46,880 nucleotides of DNA from Phoronis australis. Taxonomy: Eukaryota > Phoronida > Phoronidae. Under the pieces are notes generated by a model that was given only the letters and a program-made list of their open reading frames with translations, had not been told where the DNA came from and ran no database searches. The stretch spans positions 1-46,880 of the forward strand of contig NMRA01000609.1 of NCBI GenBank assembly GCA_002633005.1, read 5' to 3'. Below are positions 1 to 12,054 of the stretch, piece by piece. The position numbers and the translations under genes are program-made. Numbering within the stretch: position 1 is the first letter of the stretch; each line of letters starts with the position of its first letter.

Positions 1-982
1 AGTGCAATGGGCCCACATGCGAGGCCTGCGCACGTCTGGTACAACGTGTATCAGACCGCCTGCAATTATTTTTTTTATATTTTTATAATTGCTATGCTCG
101 AGAGCGACCAATTTTGATATCAATATGCTAAGGCGAATTTCGATTCTATTCTTAGGTCCAACTTTTGCCATTAGATGTTATACAAATTGATGGCCTTTTC
201 GACCTTTTGAAGAGTGTTGAGATATTGAACAAATTGACAACTCGGGATCTGTCATTAGTTGGAATTTAACAAATGAATTTTGTTACTTAAATTGGTAAGA
301 GTTGACTTAAAAGATGAATAAATTTGGCAAATACGGATCACATAAAAACAATCATCGATTAACTGAATTCCCAAAAATGTGTATCGTCCCATCCCTAGTA
401 ATTAACTGTTACAATGGGGCATGCATTGTTTAATTCGATATTATTCTTGGTTTTTACTGAGAGTATGTATTGCCTGCCACTTTGAAGATAATTGAATTTT
501 GTCTCTAAGTAGTCCTGATCAAGATCTTGTGCTGCCTTTCTGTCACGTTGTTTCGCGTCTTTCCTCTTAGCTTACCATCAAGTTCAAAGATATCACTGCC
601 ATACCATGGTACAACAATGGCCGCCAGTGGCCGTCCAATAGGATTTCGCTAGGTGAAACGTCTCCCTCTCTACGGTCTCTGACTATACTGAGTGGAGAGT
701 TCAGATGAATCGTATAAACAATCAACACATGGTTTTAATGTGTGGTCGGCACACCAGTACAGCAGACAATAGATCAATGCTAAGCTCCACCCACGTGACA
801 GCCATACTTGTTTTGGTCGTCTGTCGTGCTTCACAATTTCGAAAAAATGATTAAAATTACGCTGTAAACAAACACGTATGTCACATTTTCTAAACATGAA
901 GTAAGTATCAGCATTATTTCTAGTACTTCAACAAAAATTGGAACATAATGACCACGCATTCTGAACGAAATTTGATCTCAAG
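1..982. other. AT-rich noncoding stretch, no gene seen
   Basis: No exon with convincing splice sites and no conserved protein motif was found on either strand. The longest frame here (75 codons, minus strand, 670-897) has no recognisable domain. The stretch ends at the left flank of the MITE at 983. Confidence 0.5.
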
Positions 983-1223
983 CAGAGGCGGATCTACAGG
1001 GGGAGTTCAGGGGGTTTAAACCCCCCCCTCGGGACAGGATCAAAAATAAAAAACTGGAAAAATATCGCCAGAAAAACGAAATTAGCTACTAAAAATCCCA
1101 AAAAATCTTACACGGGAGGAGGGAAACCCTCTCGCGACCTTCCTTCTCGGCGCTACGCGCCTCGGATTTTTTCGAATCCTAAACCTCCCCCCCCCCCTTA
1201 CTGAAATCGTAGATCTGCCACTG
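983..1223 (-). mobile_element. Non-autonomous hAT-like MITE, long form, copy 1
   Basis: A block of about 241 bp beginning CAGAGGCGGATCTACAGG and ending GATCTGCCACTG, so the termini are inverted versions of CAGNGGCNGATC. The same sequence occurs in inverse orientation at 9845-10083. The 6 bp CTCAAG flanks it on both sides (977-982 and 1224-1229), a likely target-site duplication. Runs of C lie just inside both ends, and a GGCGC-TA-CGCGCC pseudo-palindrome lies internally. There is no coding capacity. The termini and 5-6 bp duplication fit hAT5/hAT6-type elements as classified in Repbase; that family name is an inference. Confidence 0.8.
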
Positions 1224-2573
1224 CTCAAGTGGCAATCGATGGACCGCTTAACTTCAAAGCCGTTTTTCTCGGCTCGTGATTTCAGGATAGTGACAAGATT
1301 CTCGGGCCTATTTTTCCACAACACGTGAGTCAATTTTTACGAAAGTTGCAAATTTGAAATCCTCTAGGACTGAAGTATAATCGCGTGCCAGGGTTTTTTG
1401 ATAAATGGACCAGATTTTTAGTCATTAGAAGGAAAGTGACCAAATGACAAAAAGTGGCGTGCTTGCCCCAACTCGCACACAAAAAATGCCACAAAATCAA
1501 GATCATAATGATTTTGTACATATATTTGGTATGGATAAGTAGAATATTGCGTAAGGAAACAGTTGATGTTGATCCCTGTGCATTTTGAAAAAAAAATCGA
1601 GGTAAAATTGGATTTTTTGAAAATCAAAAAATACGATTTTTTAAAAAGACGAATTACAAAAGAAACGTGTTTTTTTTTCGATTTTTGTCACTTTCAGAGT
1701 CAGGTCTAACTAGTTAAAACCCCCTTTTTACTCATTTTAGTTAGGAACCTGGAGATTTGATCAGTGTATACACCTACCTTAAATCAATAACTACGGGTAT
1801 GTCACTTATAATTATAGAAAACAAGGTTGGTGACAGAGGAACATCCTGCTGGACACTTTGATTAACATCAAACCAATAAGCGTACTATCGGGTCTGCGTT
1901 CCGCATACGTAAGAATTTAGCCACGGCAGCTAGAGTGATCTCGCACTTGTAATGCATTGCGTTATCTTTCGAAGTTTTGCGTAATCTCGCGTTTTCACGA
2001 GATTGTTGCGTGTACGAAAAGCACGCCACGGCTGCCTACCGTGGATCGCAATAAACTTAGCTCGTCTTTTTGTCTTATGAAAACAAAACAGTTTAACACT
2101 ACATGTACTTCACCCACCTACGGTATCGCTCAGTCCGCTGCCGAGCCTTTCACTCGCGGGAGTTTGCGGGATCTTGCTGTTCTCGTAAGAGAGGTGGTCT
2201 ACGGAACGCTTTCTCGCCACGCAACGCACTTCCCAGAACTTCCCATTTTTCGTGGAGACCACGACAAGCGCGACTATAACTTTCAGAAAACGAGTAATTT
2301 TGCTAAGATTATGTAGGAACTTGTCGACTTGTCGGTGTCTTTAGACACCGAAATACCTACAACGTTATGCATTGTAACCCAGTAAAAGAACATATTTTCT
2401 GAAAGTAAAAATCCTTTAGAATCAGATTAATGACTTCGTACCTATCTGGCATTATTTGCATCAGGTGACCATGTCTTTTAGAAAATTTTAGCAAAAAAGG
2501 AAAGATACATCCGTAGAAAAACAACAGTATCATTTACATGGCTAAATTTTGTTCGGTCTAAATGTTCAAGATG
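1224..2573. other. Noncoding stretch; one 119-codon frame not supported
   Basis: The plus-strand frame at 1957-2316 is somewhat richer in G+C than its surroundings but shows no known domain or splice structure. A perfect 8-bp stem with a TTTA loop (2332-2351) follows it. No feature here can be assigned a function. Confidence 0.4.
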
Positions 2574-2690
2574 AAATTTCAAAAACGTTGTAACAGTTTT
2601 ATGCAAAATTTAATCTTTTTCATAAAAACAACAAAATTGCTTTTTTTGAAAGCTCCTCATGCAAGACTGGAAAGTTTTGAAAATATTTAT
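2574..2690 (+). repeat. Degenerate dispersed repeat E, copy 1
   Basis: The sequence around TCAAAAACGTTGTAACAG is shared, with many differences, with 17508-17640 in the same orientation. Both continue through an A/T-rich segment with ATAAAAAYMACAAAA and then AGCYCCTCATRC. It has no coding content. It is probably an old interspersed repeat of unknown class. Confidence 0.5.
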
Positions 2691-3692
2691 ATTATTCTTA
2701 AGATGGCTTTGAAGAACAGTTTATAAAGCAAAGTTTCTGAAAGTTTCCTCTATGAACTCCCCATCAGACATTTCTTGGATATGATATTCCGAAATTTGCC
2801 ATTTTTTTCATTTTTCAAATGTAATATATTCCATTGTTTAATGATGACGTACCAGCTACTATTACAACGCGATTTGAACCCTCAAATATTGTTTGAAAAA
2901 AAATGTGTAGGTCTTGGATTTTTTCCGACTCAGGTAAACATGAAGGCACTTTAGCATTAGATTTTTATTGAATAATGGGTTGGATTTATTTTATAAAACT
3001 ATGGGTTTGGAGTAATCCGTTTGATGCGACAGCGGTTGCACTAATCGTATGCACCCGGGGAGTTCAGAAGGATTAAAATTTATCAGGTCCATAGGCAGGT
3101 GCTTAGTAATTAATGAGCGCTACTTCAATTTCGGCATTATTATCGTTTTTAATTCTGGCATTTTGATTTTATTTAACTAGATCTAAAACGTCAACATGAC
3201 GTCACACTAAACACGTGAATGACGTCACAGTTTTTCGTGCAGTGTTGTAAAGAGCAGTGTAAGCTACATGTAGTGGCAATGTTGAACTTTGCTTTGCCTA
3301 ATTCTTATCCATGAGTAGTTGATGCGTTGTGTTTTATGTCTAGAGACATCTACTGTACTACCCTGCATTATACACACTGTATTATTGTGTAAAAGAATTG
3401 AATTTTTCAAGAAATGTTCCATTTTTAGAATCTTTGTTTTATGTCGGCGACGTAATCGGTTCACGTAACGCTCCACTAACTTCTTCGAACTACTCCCGCA
3501 CGCTTTTGGTCTAAGCTCAGGTAATTATCCCGTGTGTTTAACCAAAAAAAAATTATCAGCTGAATTCGGAATGCTTGGCATGTTTCACAGTAACTATAAA
3601 GGAAAACGGTGTAGCTGAGTCAAATCAATCCCCGGCCGGGAATTTTAAACGAATCTTGGCTTCGTTCCCGTAGACCCCAGCCATTATCTTCC
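2691..3692. other. Noncoding stretch with a motif cluster
   Basis: AT-rich with no recognisable coding region. It contains the CRE/E-box cluster given separately at 3197-3227. Confidence 0.4.
3197..3227. promoter_or_regulatory. CRE - E-box - CRE cluster
   Basis: Two perfect TGACGTCA palindromes (3197-3204 and 3220-3227) flank a CACGTG palindrome (3212-3217) within 31 bp. TGACGTCA is the consensus for CREB/ATF bZIP factors and CACGTG for bHLH-ZIP factors. No convincing gene start lies beside it, so a regulatory role is inferred from motif density alone. Confidence 0.35.
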
Positions 3693-4104
3693 ATGACGGG
3701 GTTTTCCCGTTCAGTGAATTTACCAGACGTAGAGCCGGGTTGTGAGGGTGTGATAACATCTAGCTTCTTTGTTAACTGCCAAGCACAGTCTTTTGTCTGG
3801 TATGGCAACAGGAAGGCCAATTATCTACTAGGCTTATTACAGACCACGTGTAAGCACAGTAAAACCCAGAGCGAATTGGTACGTTGGGAAAGAATAGATT
3901 TTCGTAACTTCGGTTGTAGTTGGGCGATTTTGGCGAGTCAAAAACTAAACATGGTCACCATTTGACGAGGATTTCAGAAATGCTATTGGTTTATGTTCAA
4001 GTATGTTATAAGTTAACTTTTATTTTTAACAGCACAGCTCTTGATCAGGCTAGATACGATCTTATTGGAGGTTAGAGCAATTATCGAACAAACGGGAGCT
4101 GGCC
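3693..4104 (+). repeat. Dispersed repeat G, copy A (uninterrupted)
   Basis: This block of about 412 bp matches the reverse complement of 40468-43755 almost from end to end. In that second copy two foreign segments interrupt it. One end reads TTTTCCCGTTCAGTGA and the other, in reverse complement, reads AGCTCCCGTTTGTTCG, so a short terminal inverted repeat around CCCGTT is possible. A 90-codon plus-strand frame inside it is not preserved in the other copy, which argues against coding. It is probably a non-autonomous DNA element, and it serves as the empty site for the nested insertions at 40-44 kb. Confidence 0.75.
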
Positions 4105-4573
4105 ATCCAAGCATAAATGCCAGAAAAGAATTAATCAGTCGTGTAAGATATTGGCTACAGGGGTCATCTTCACAACTTCTTGGGCTATAGAATCGAACAC
4201 GTTGGGAGCAACGGGAAAACGCCGTAATGCCAATCCTGCCGCGAAAGAATTCCGCTTATAGAATAGAAGCAATGAATGATATCCAGTTGAATTCATGAAT
4301 TCAGTCCAATCACACAACTTTCCAACTCCTTTGACAACACTCTTAACCAACATGTAACAAAAAAATTATTTTAATAATTATTCAATTAATACTGGAACTA
4401 AAGTCAATAATTTGTTACAAATTTGATTTGTGTATACATTTGAGACTTTATACAAAAGTTATTTGGTGTTTCCAACTGTGTACATACGTTCTTGTTATTG
4501 CATTTTTCCTATGATTATGACTGGTGTTCATACCGCCCAGCATTGTTGTCATGGCTTAATTTTGTTGTGTTAT

Positions 4574-4776
4574 TTGTTGCGGATGAGGGTGGGGTGGGGG
4601 CTCAGGCCACAGATCGCGTGTTCTCGTTTTTTTCATATATTTCTTTTAATCCATCGATAGATTTTTCGAACAGAAGGCCCACAACCCCGGTCGCCCCTGC
4701 TCATACAATCGTGATTTGCCCAATTCCCCGATGCAATATGTTGCCTCCCCCCCATGTTATCCTAGTTCCGCCACTG
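4574..4776 (-). mobile_element. Degraded hAT-like MITE relic
   Basis: The right edge ends CCTAGTTCCGCCACTG, the reverse complement of a CAGTGGCGGAACTAGG terminus as in the MITEs at 9133 and 39234. The left edge TTGTTGCGGATGAGG is a weak match to the same terminus, followed by a G-rich run. No clear target-site duplication remains. The boundaries are tentative. Confidence 0.45.
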
Positions 4777-7700
4777 TCATATCTGTGCGCTTTACTATAC
4801 AAAACAACACTGATTCCCCTTTTGATCCCAAAAGTAAAGCTAAATTTGACAGAGAGAAATGACAGTCAGAACACGCCAATGAATTGACCAGTTACAGGGA
4901 AATTGTAGGTCCTACAGCTGAAAATTGCATCTTGGGATTATTACAGGATGAGAGACGTGTAGACTTGTTGAGGTATTTACATGTAATAGCTTTGACCGGT
5001 GCTATAAGACAACAAAATCCTTTGTGATTTTGAAACCGTACTGTATTGTTAATTCTCGCCGTTGTCTCTGTGTCAGACAGTCGATAAAACCAGGGACAGT
5101 TACTTTAAGCGTATTAAAATTGTCACGGTGCTTAAAATGTAGTGATCGAGTGATCTCCCATGTAGTAACTTCGCCAAAACAGTGATCGAGTGGTCTTCCA
5201 AGTAATAACTTCGCCAACGAAGTGTTTAGCTACATGTACATGTACAACGGAGGTGCCCCAGATTCAACTCCGCGCTTTGTCATGGGATTCTCAGATATTC
5301 CCTTTTCTCGCCTATAATGTCAATTTCGAAGTTAATTTCACCCATAACACAAGTGAAGTTACTTCAGTAATACATTGTAGCATACCCACAACCACTCAAA
5401 CGCTAACCCATAGACATATTTGAATGATTTCGCAACAATGCCTTACATTTAGAAAATTGAATTATTTTTGTGGTAAGAGCAGTTTATGAAAACAGATTAA
5501 GATATGATAAAAGCCAAACCGTGTTTGTTTCAGACGAAAATCGATTTTACTTCAACACACTACCCACGAAAAAATTGCTGAAGCATACATATATTATCTT
5601 ATTGTCTACACACGATCACTGTGTTTGTGTACATAAAAACGCCTTTGTGAACGCTTTAGACTTTGCTTGATTCTAATTCTGTTGTATGAATGACTTCGAT
5701 CTGAACGAACTAACTTTCGAAACAATGATTCCGGGAATGTCCGAAACCCTTAGCTGCACGTACACAAGATTGCTTTAGCAGAACTTGTAGGTTGCCCAAA
5801 CGGAGCAGGGTATCATTCAATTGACAATCAGTTTACTCTCGGTCGTCAGGTCAGTCGGCTGTTTTATTGGCCGTTTTTAATCGTTATGCAGTTTCTTGAC
5901 TTTTGCAATTAGGAAAAAATCCACAACTTCCAATTTCTCATGCATTTTCTAAGCTAATCAAAACTTCCCCTTTAACAGTGCCACGACAATTTGCCCATTG
6001 ACGACGCTAAAGATTGGAAACTGCCTAAAACAATTCAATATATGGCATGAGTTTGTTGTTTTGTTCTTGTCCTAGAAGAATAGTAAAACGAATGGGAAAA
6101 GGCTTTTTGAGTGTGTAACTTATTAACAGGCCTGTCGGTTAACGAAATTACACCTGGCCAAATAAACTACATTTACAGTACATGTAAGTACTAGGTAAAA
6201 ATGTACATGTTTAGTTTCAAATATCCTCCCTCGGATTTACTATTGCGAATCCCGGTACCAACAACTTGGGAAGTACCTTCGAAATAACATTAACGCTTGA
6301 ACTGTTTTAATAACAACAAAGTGCTCGATGTTGCAATTTTAACAACGACATTGTATTGTATACGTTGTTATGTTTACCATAATAAAAACATATATCAGAG
6401 CTGGTAATACCCGGACAAACAGGAAAAGTTCAATACACAAACGTTTCGCATCCAGTTTCGAATAAAAAGGTAACAATGTTGCTCTTAATTGTCAGGGCGT
6501 TTGGCTTATAAAACTTCCATTGTTAAAGCACTCGCACAATACAATTGCGTTCGGGAAGAATTCAATGAACAGTGTCTATCGCACAGCTGTTTGAACAGCA
6601 GGCCAGAGTTTGACCGTTCTGCTTTGGCACACTATGGGTGTTGCAGAAGTCGACTTCGTCTTGTTCTGCTCGGTTAAAACGCCGTTGCGCGAGGTGGAGT
6701 GACGGTGGTGTGAATATGCCGAGAGGCCTTGTAAGCAGAGCACTTCACTGATGACGTTTCCTTGTTGCAAATAATCTTAGAAAGTGTCTCAAAACACGTT
6801 TGTTTCAGTTTCAGGGATACAGACTAAAGCAATAGAAACAATTCTCAATTACGAGAACTTGTCTATCCTGTGTAGAAAATATGGATTAATCTTCAAACAG
6901 TTGCACTGATAGAACCTGAGTCTAACAATTATCGATGAATGTTCGATTACTCACAGTGCTTTGTTTCGCCTTATCCTGACCGCTGACAATTCTCACGAAT
7001 CAACAAAGCTGTATTTAATTACCAGTTTGCCTCTTTGAACCGGAATTATTCGCGGACGAAAAGTGCGACGAATCTTAAGTGTTTGGATTCCAATTCGAAT
7101 GTGATATATCTGGCCAACTTATTTGAGTATACATGTGTTACCAGGGGACACTATGATTTCCTAGTTGGCTCAGTGATGCAGCTAAACTTGAAGTAGCCTG
7201 ATCAGCCTATCGGTTAAAATACTGTACAGTGTACATTGTAACTCGAAGCCCTCAGCTATAGCGCGTCTGGAGGCCCAGGTAATGATCTGAGCTCACCGGT
7301 ATCCAATTTTCCTTCCTCTCAGTCAAATCCATTTCTCACCCTCACAGTGGCCCTAACTCCCCTCTTCACAATATTCTACCAACCCAGGGGGTCTCAAATC
7401 TGTCAAAAATGACTTTCTCAATAATGAATTTGATTTGAAAATAACATAAACAACTGCCAACACATTTCCGTAATTTTGTTATTTGTTTTGACGGAGATAC
7501 ACGTATAAATTTAAATCTTGTTTTGGTATCTGCGTCAACAAGTTTTAACGGTTACTTATTATCGCTTTTTAGGAGCTTGTATTTCCGTTACCTTACTTTA
7601 AAGACGTGTATATTAAAAAAAACACTGGGCTACTTGTAAATTATGAGGTCAAAAAAGCATATTTAATTTGGTTTTACTGCTGTGAATTTTTTGAGAAATG

Positions 7701-9132
7701 ATTACTGAGTATAGTATTTTAGTTATTTGATCAAGTACCGAAATCCAGTTGATGTCAGCTTACATGTACATAATTCTACAGTAGCTGCGAGGGGAAAGGT
7801 TTGTTATCAAAGTAAAATATGTTCCCGTCATTTTGCTGAGGTAGTCTCGAGGTGGGCGAGGGGGTTGACGCTATAGCCTGTACAGCTGCCTACCTACGGG
7901 GGCGCTGATACTCTCTCACTCCTTCCACTAAAGGAGATTGGACCCTCCTACTCTAGTGCTTCTTTGGGGGTGGGCTAACGCACCTTATCTTAGCTGTTTT
8001 GGTCGTCGCTGTGAGTACACGCGTGTGAGGACGAAATAATTTGACATCAAAAATGACAACTTTAATGGTGCATACATGTTAATAATTTTATCTCGCAGAA
8101 ATTATATTTTAACGTAATTTCATGATTGAACTAGTATCAAAAAGAATCCCATATACTGACATGTTTTCATTAGCTACTGTACGAGTCGAACGGAGGACAC
8201 GCTTTCGGGACATTACAGATTGGGAAATGGACTAAACGTGTATTGGCGAGTACTTTAAGTTAGATTTATCTCTTGGTTACACTTATAAATCGATGAATAT
8301 AACTGCTTGTCAACAGAAATAAGTGCCACTCGTGGAAATACAAATAATTATGCTAATAAACTTACCTGAACTAGCGAATCTAGTGTGGCATGTGAGCGCT
8401 ATGCAGGGAGAGTAAAACGTTAAGTGATAGATTATATTGATCACTGTTTTGTATATGTATCGAGTACGCACCATTGATTTTTGTTATTGAATTATGAATT
8501 ATTCAACACATGACACATATTTCTTCCAAATAATGGTCAAATGTGTAATATAACAACTACTAATGGCTGCACCCATGTATTTCCCCTTCCTTGAAACATA
8601 GAGGAACTATTTATCAGTCGCTGCCTTCTGATACATGTACGGTTAACAATATTACATTATGGGAAAAATGGGTAAACAATATGATCCGAAACTACAATCT
8701 CTACATACATGTATGCCTTTATATTTCGATACTGTAACAGTTTTACTCTTGTAACGCGTGATGTGACACTTTCATTTTATTCAGCCGGCCAATCACACAG
8801 CCATGCTAGAAGCAGCTAACCAAGCTTAAGGTACTGACCGTCCTGTGAAACTTTAGAGGTTGCGAAGCTGAAATATGCACCGTTGCCATAGTAAACAAAG
8901 CATCCTGCCAGCCAAAATCAGCGATTTCATGTTTGAAGAAAAAGTCAGCTTAGAAGCATGCAACCATGCCCAGAATACATGGAGTGGCTATTTGATGAAA
9001 TTTAGAAGGTGTTGCTATGATAAATTAGATATCGTTACCATGGTAACCAAAATTTTGACCGTTTAGACCAGAAATTTTAGGTTTGATGGCAGTCATGTTA
9101 GAAAAAAGGACCAATGTTCAAAGTTTTTTAGC
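4777..9132. other. Long AT-rich noncoding stretch
   Basis: No exon, RNA gene or protein domain recognised on either strand apart from the small tandem repeat at 5140-5219. ACATGTA motifs recur, for example at 5231-5243, 6177-6186, 7134, 7764 and 8634. Open frames of 60-77 codons here are at the length expected by chance. Confidence 0.45.
5140..5219 (+). repeat. Two-copy tandem repeat of about 40 bp
   Basis: The phrase AGTGATCGAGTGRTCTYCCA followed by AAGTAATAACTTCGCCAA or a close variant occurs twice in immediate succession. It is a local duplication with a few substitutions and no coding meaning that I can see. Confidence 0.7.
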
Positions 9133-9243
9133 CAGTGGCGGATCTAAGGGGGGCAAGGGTGCCATGGTCTCTCTAACACTCCCCCATATTCCATTTGGCT
9201 AATACTCTGCCCTGCCCACTAACTCAAAATCCTCAGCCAACTG
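9133..9243 (+). mobile_element. Short hAT-like MITE
   Basis: It begins CAGTGGCGGATCTAAGGGGG and ends with the decayed terminus AAAATCCTCAGCCAACTG. The flanks TTAGC and TTAGT are consistent with a 5-bp target-site duplication carrying one change. Internal phrases ATTCCATTTGG and GCTAATACTCTGCCCT are shared with the MITE at 39234-39394 (opposite orientation), and an ACCATTTGG variant with the one at 30080-30220. It is an internally deleted member of the same family. Confidence 0.75.
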
Positions 9244-9244
9244 T

Positions 9245-9844
9245 TAGTGACCCTCCCTAAAAACGTAGAGGAGTTGCTAAGCTTCTCAAATACGAGTCGC
9301 TGCCATGGCAGCCAGGTATTTTTGAATTACAACAATAAATTAAGTTGCCCACGCGTGCCGAAGCAAGTATTTGAATTACCTGTTCGCTTTATAAAAGACC
9401 CGTTACAACGAGCAGAACAAATTTTGATAATCCACAAAATGCTTTCCAGGGCAAATCATGCATGAAAACAGGAATGAAAACAACCTTTTAACAATATAAA
9501 TGCTGCTTACAGGTACATGTAAATGTGTCGAGGTTCCTTAGACATAAGTGAAATTTACACAACCGGTCGGCGAATGTCTTTAACACATCGAATAATCTAC
9601 ATGTATACAACGCGTTGTGGATACCCCTGTTGGACGTTCAACAGCGTAACTATAGACGCACTATATCAATTGGTTACCGAAGGAAGGAGAAGGGGTCGAG
9701 TGTGTATCCCTTATGTTCATTGAAATTCGTAAGTGTTACAATGCGTACGTATTTTCCGGGAATATAATAGCCTATTGGTCAGTGCTGTAGTGGGGCATAG
9801 GCACACGTACTGTAGGCGCAGCCAACCCATTTGAACGTAGCGCC
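9245..9844. other. Noncoding stretch, nothing recognised
   Basis: Two chance-length plus-strand frames without domain similarity. No splice-consistent exon was seen. Confidence 0.4.
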
Positions 9845-10083
9845 CAGTGGCAGATCTACGATAAGTTCAGTAAGGGGGGGTTTAGGATTCGAAAGAATCC
9901 GAGGCGCGTAGCGCCGAGGAGAAGGAAGGTCGCGAGAGGGTTTCCCTCCTCCCGTGTAAGATTTTTTGGGATTTTTAGTAGCTAATTTCGTTTTTCTGGC
10001 GATTTTTTCCAGTTTTTATTTTTGATCCTGTCCCGAGGGGGGGGGGTTTAAACCCCCTGAACCCCCCTGTAGATCGGCCTCTG
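9845..10083 (+). mobile_element. Non-autonomous hAT-like MITE, long form, copy 2
   Basis: It starts CAGTGGCAGATCTACGAT and ends CCTGTAGATCGGCCTCTG. It is the inverted counterpart of 983-1223, with very few differences by eye apart from poly-C/G length. The 5 bp GCGCC occurs on both sides (9840-9844 and 10084-10088) as a likely target-site duplication. The similarity of the two copies suggests recent activity or gene conversion. There is no coding capacity; movement would need transposase supplied from elsewhere. Confidence 0.85.
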
Positions 10084-10279
10084 GCGCCTACGCACCATAA
10101 GTTACGTTCAGTGCTCAATGTGATACGGTGGATTTGGGGCGCCTACCTGTACCTACCTCTAATTTTACCACTACAGCACTGCTATTGGTAGAGGCTTCAA
10201 GTAAGTGCAAGCACTGGGTCAGTCGTTGGTCCATGCTAAGGAAATGATGACCCTCCGGACCATACACTGTACCAAAGTT

Positions 10280-10492
10280 GTCTATAGTAGGCCTATTCCA
10301 TGTGGCAACTGCATTGGTGAAGCTGTACGCCGGTACGGTACTCGTCTACATGAACACAGACAAGAACTGGGCGCGTGGGTAACAGCTCAATTCGTATTTT
10401 TGCAGCAAGTGTTAATCCGGAATTACGTCAACAAATCGGCTGTCACTGACCACTATGCTATCCACAACCATATCCCAAAATCCTTGCCGTGA
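10280..10492 (+). pseudogene. Penelope-like retroelement relic, GIY-YIG domain fragment
   Basis: The plus-strand frame reads PIPCGNC, then IGEA, then RLHEHRQELG, and after a gap NKSAVTDHYAIHNHI. This order (Pro-Cys-Gly-Asn-Cys, Ile-Gly-Glu-x, Arg-Leu-x-Glu-His, then a Lys-Ser-Ala-x-x-x-His and Asn-His stretch) is that of the C-terminal GIY-YIG-type endonuclease region of Penelope-like and related retroelements. The residues around the usual Tyr-Ile-Gly-Glu are shortened, so part of the motif is deleted. No reverse transcriptase core lies upstream, which makes this a severely 5'-truncated copy. The frame continues without meaning into neighbouring DNA. Assignment rests on motif memory, not on a search. 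Confidence 0.6.
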
Positions 10493-10495
10493 CCT

Positions 10496-11823
10496 GTCTA
10501 AAATCGTCGTTGCAGTCGTGGTTCGCTGTAACCGAGTGAACTTTTTATTGAAAATAAAACCGTCGAATGTCAATACGTGGCCACAAGAGTCAGTGGTCCG
10601 GCCAGTATTTTTATGTCTGACCTCTGTTGTTTCCATTCTTTGCAGTTTTGTAAGCTTCATGGATTTTGTTTCCACATTTGATTAACAATTTTGGGTGTTT
10701 GTTTTTGAAAGTTTTTATCATTGCAATTTGATTAGTTGTTCAGTTTTGCAGGTTCCCTTCACGTTCCTTTCTTCCTGGAGTTTGTTGGTGATTCTATAAA
10801 GTGTTGGCACAGAAGCTTTGCTACCTCTTTAAGTTCTATTTTTTAGGAAAAGACAATACTTTGATGCTCATAAGGAAACAAATGACCAACATTGACCCAG
10901 TATGTGTACCACATCCACTACATTCACCATGTTTCAAAATAAACGTCTTTTTGCTGACTGCAAAATGCTGTTTAACTGGATTCAGCTTGCCACGCCTTCA
11001 CTACTAGTTGTGATTGTTGATAAGAGTACATGTATATACAAAAAAGGGCACCTACTAATGTGACGCAGTACACAATTTCCGGCATGTAGAAATGCCCGCC
11101 CCACACATTATGAACAAGAAGATATGCACAGCCTGTTTCCAAAATCTTATTCCAATTTCCAGGGAGACTACATAGCCGTTTAAACTTTAGCGAGACTGCT
11201 TCCACTACTTGGTGTGGCTGTATGATTGACACCGCATGAAGTAATTGGAGTGCTGAAAAGGCTTAGAAGGCATTTGTTCGCTAGAATAATGTGAGAATTG
11301 TACTTATGGTTGTTTAGTCTTTGTTTTGTTTTAATATAACATGATACGTGTTTCGGTTTGCTGTATTATACTTTTCACATGAACTATCTTGAGCTTTGTG
11401 CAAAAGAGAAATTAAAGAGATAAAGAAAATATTTTGAACTACTGTTTTATTATTGCTTAATTAGTATAGTTCAGTAGCAAACCTTCGTTAACACAAACTT
11501 CGTTGAAAGCACCACTGGACTTTTTATTTGACAGCTTAAAACGGACTCGCACGTAGTGTCGAAACAATCTACTTTCTTCGGGCGAGCAGCTATGTAGCAA
11601 ATCTCGAGAGACATAACAGACAAACAAAGTACATGTATATGTAGAATAATAGCTATACTTCGAGAGCGCATGTTTCACCATCAGGCAATGAGTGAAATGA
11701 ACATATACCAAGCGAAATAAACAGTGAACTACGCGGTGAGGGGCATATAAGCAGACAGTGTGAATGTATCACACGGTAGGAAGCCCACAAGCCTAACGAA
11801 ACAGAGCCAGCATGCGATTACAT
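10496..11823. other. Noncoding stretch
   Basis: Several 66-87 codon frames on both strands overlap one another and show no domain or splice logic. Nothing can be assigned. Confidence 0.4.
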
Positions 11824-12054
11824 ATGCGCACCCAGTAGGAGCTCGGGGGGCTCGAACGAGACCCCCCCCCCCATTTGGCAAAATGGGAAAAAAGGTCCGC
11901 CTTCGCGAAACAAAAAGCCCGAGAAAACGAATTAAAAGTGCACTGAAAAGGCACGAACCCGTTTTATTTTATTTTTAGTACCCTGTTTTGTTAGTAAACG
12001 ATCCACACGGTAAAAAATTCGAGAACCTCTATGTTTTAGACTGGGTGCGCACAT
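11824..12054 (+). mobile_element. MITE family D, copy 1
   Basis: Termini are ATGCGCACCCAG and, at the far end, CTGGGTGCGCACAT, a terminal inverted repeat of about 12 bp. Inside are GGGGGGCTCGAACGAGACCC, CATTTGGCAAAATGGG and GGTCCGCCTTCGCGAAAC, all shared with the inverted copy at 25157-25420. Both copies also share a subterminal CTMTATKTTTTAGWCTGGGTGCG. It is noncoding. Target-site duplications are unclear. Confidence 0.75.

Noticed and set aside
1957-2316. 119-codon plus-strand frame followed by a stem-loop resembling a histone mRNA 3' end
   Set aside because: The 8-bp stem with TTTA loop (2332-2351) recalls a histone stem-loop, but the upstream frames encode no histone and no purine-rich downstream element follows.
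3693-3965. 90-codon plus-strand frame
   Set aside because: It lies inside dispersed repeat G and is not maintained in the second copy.
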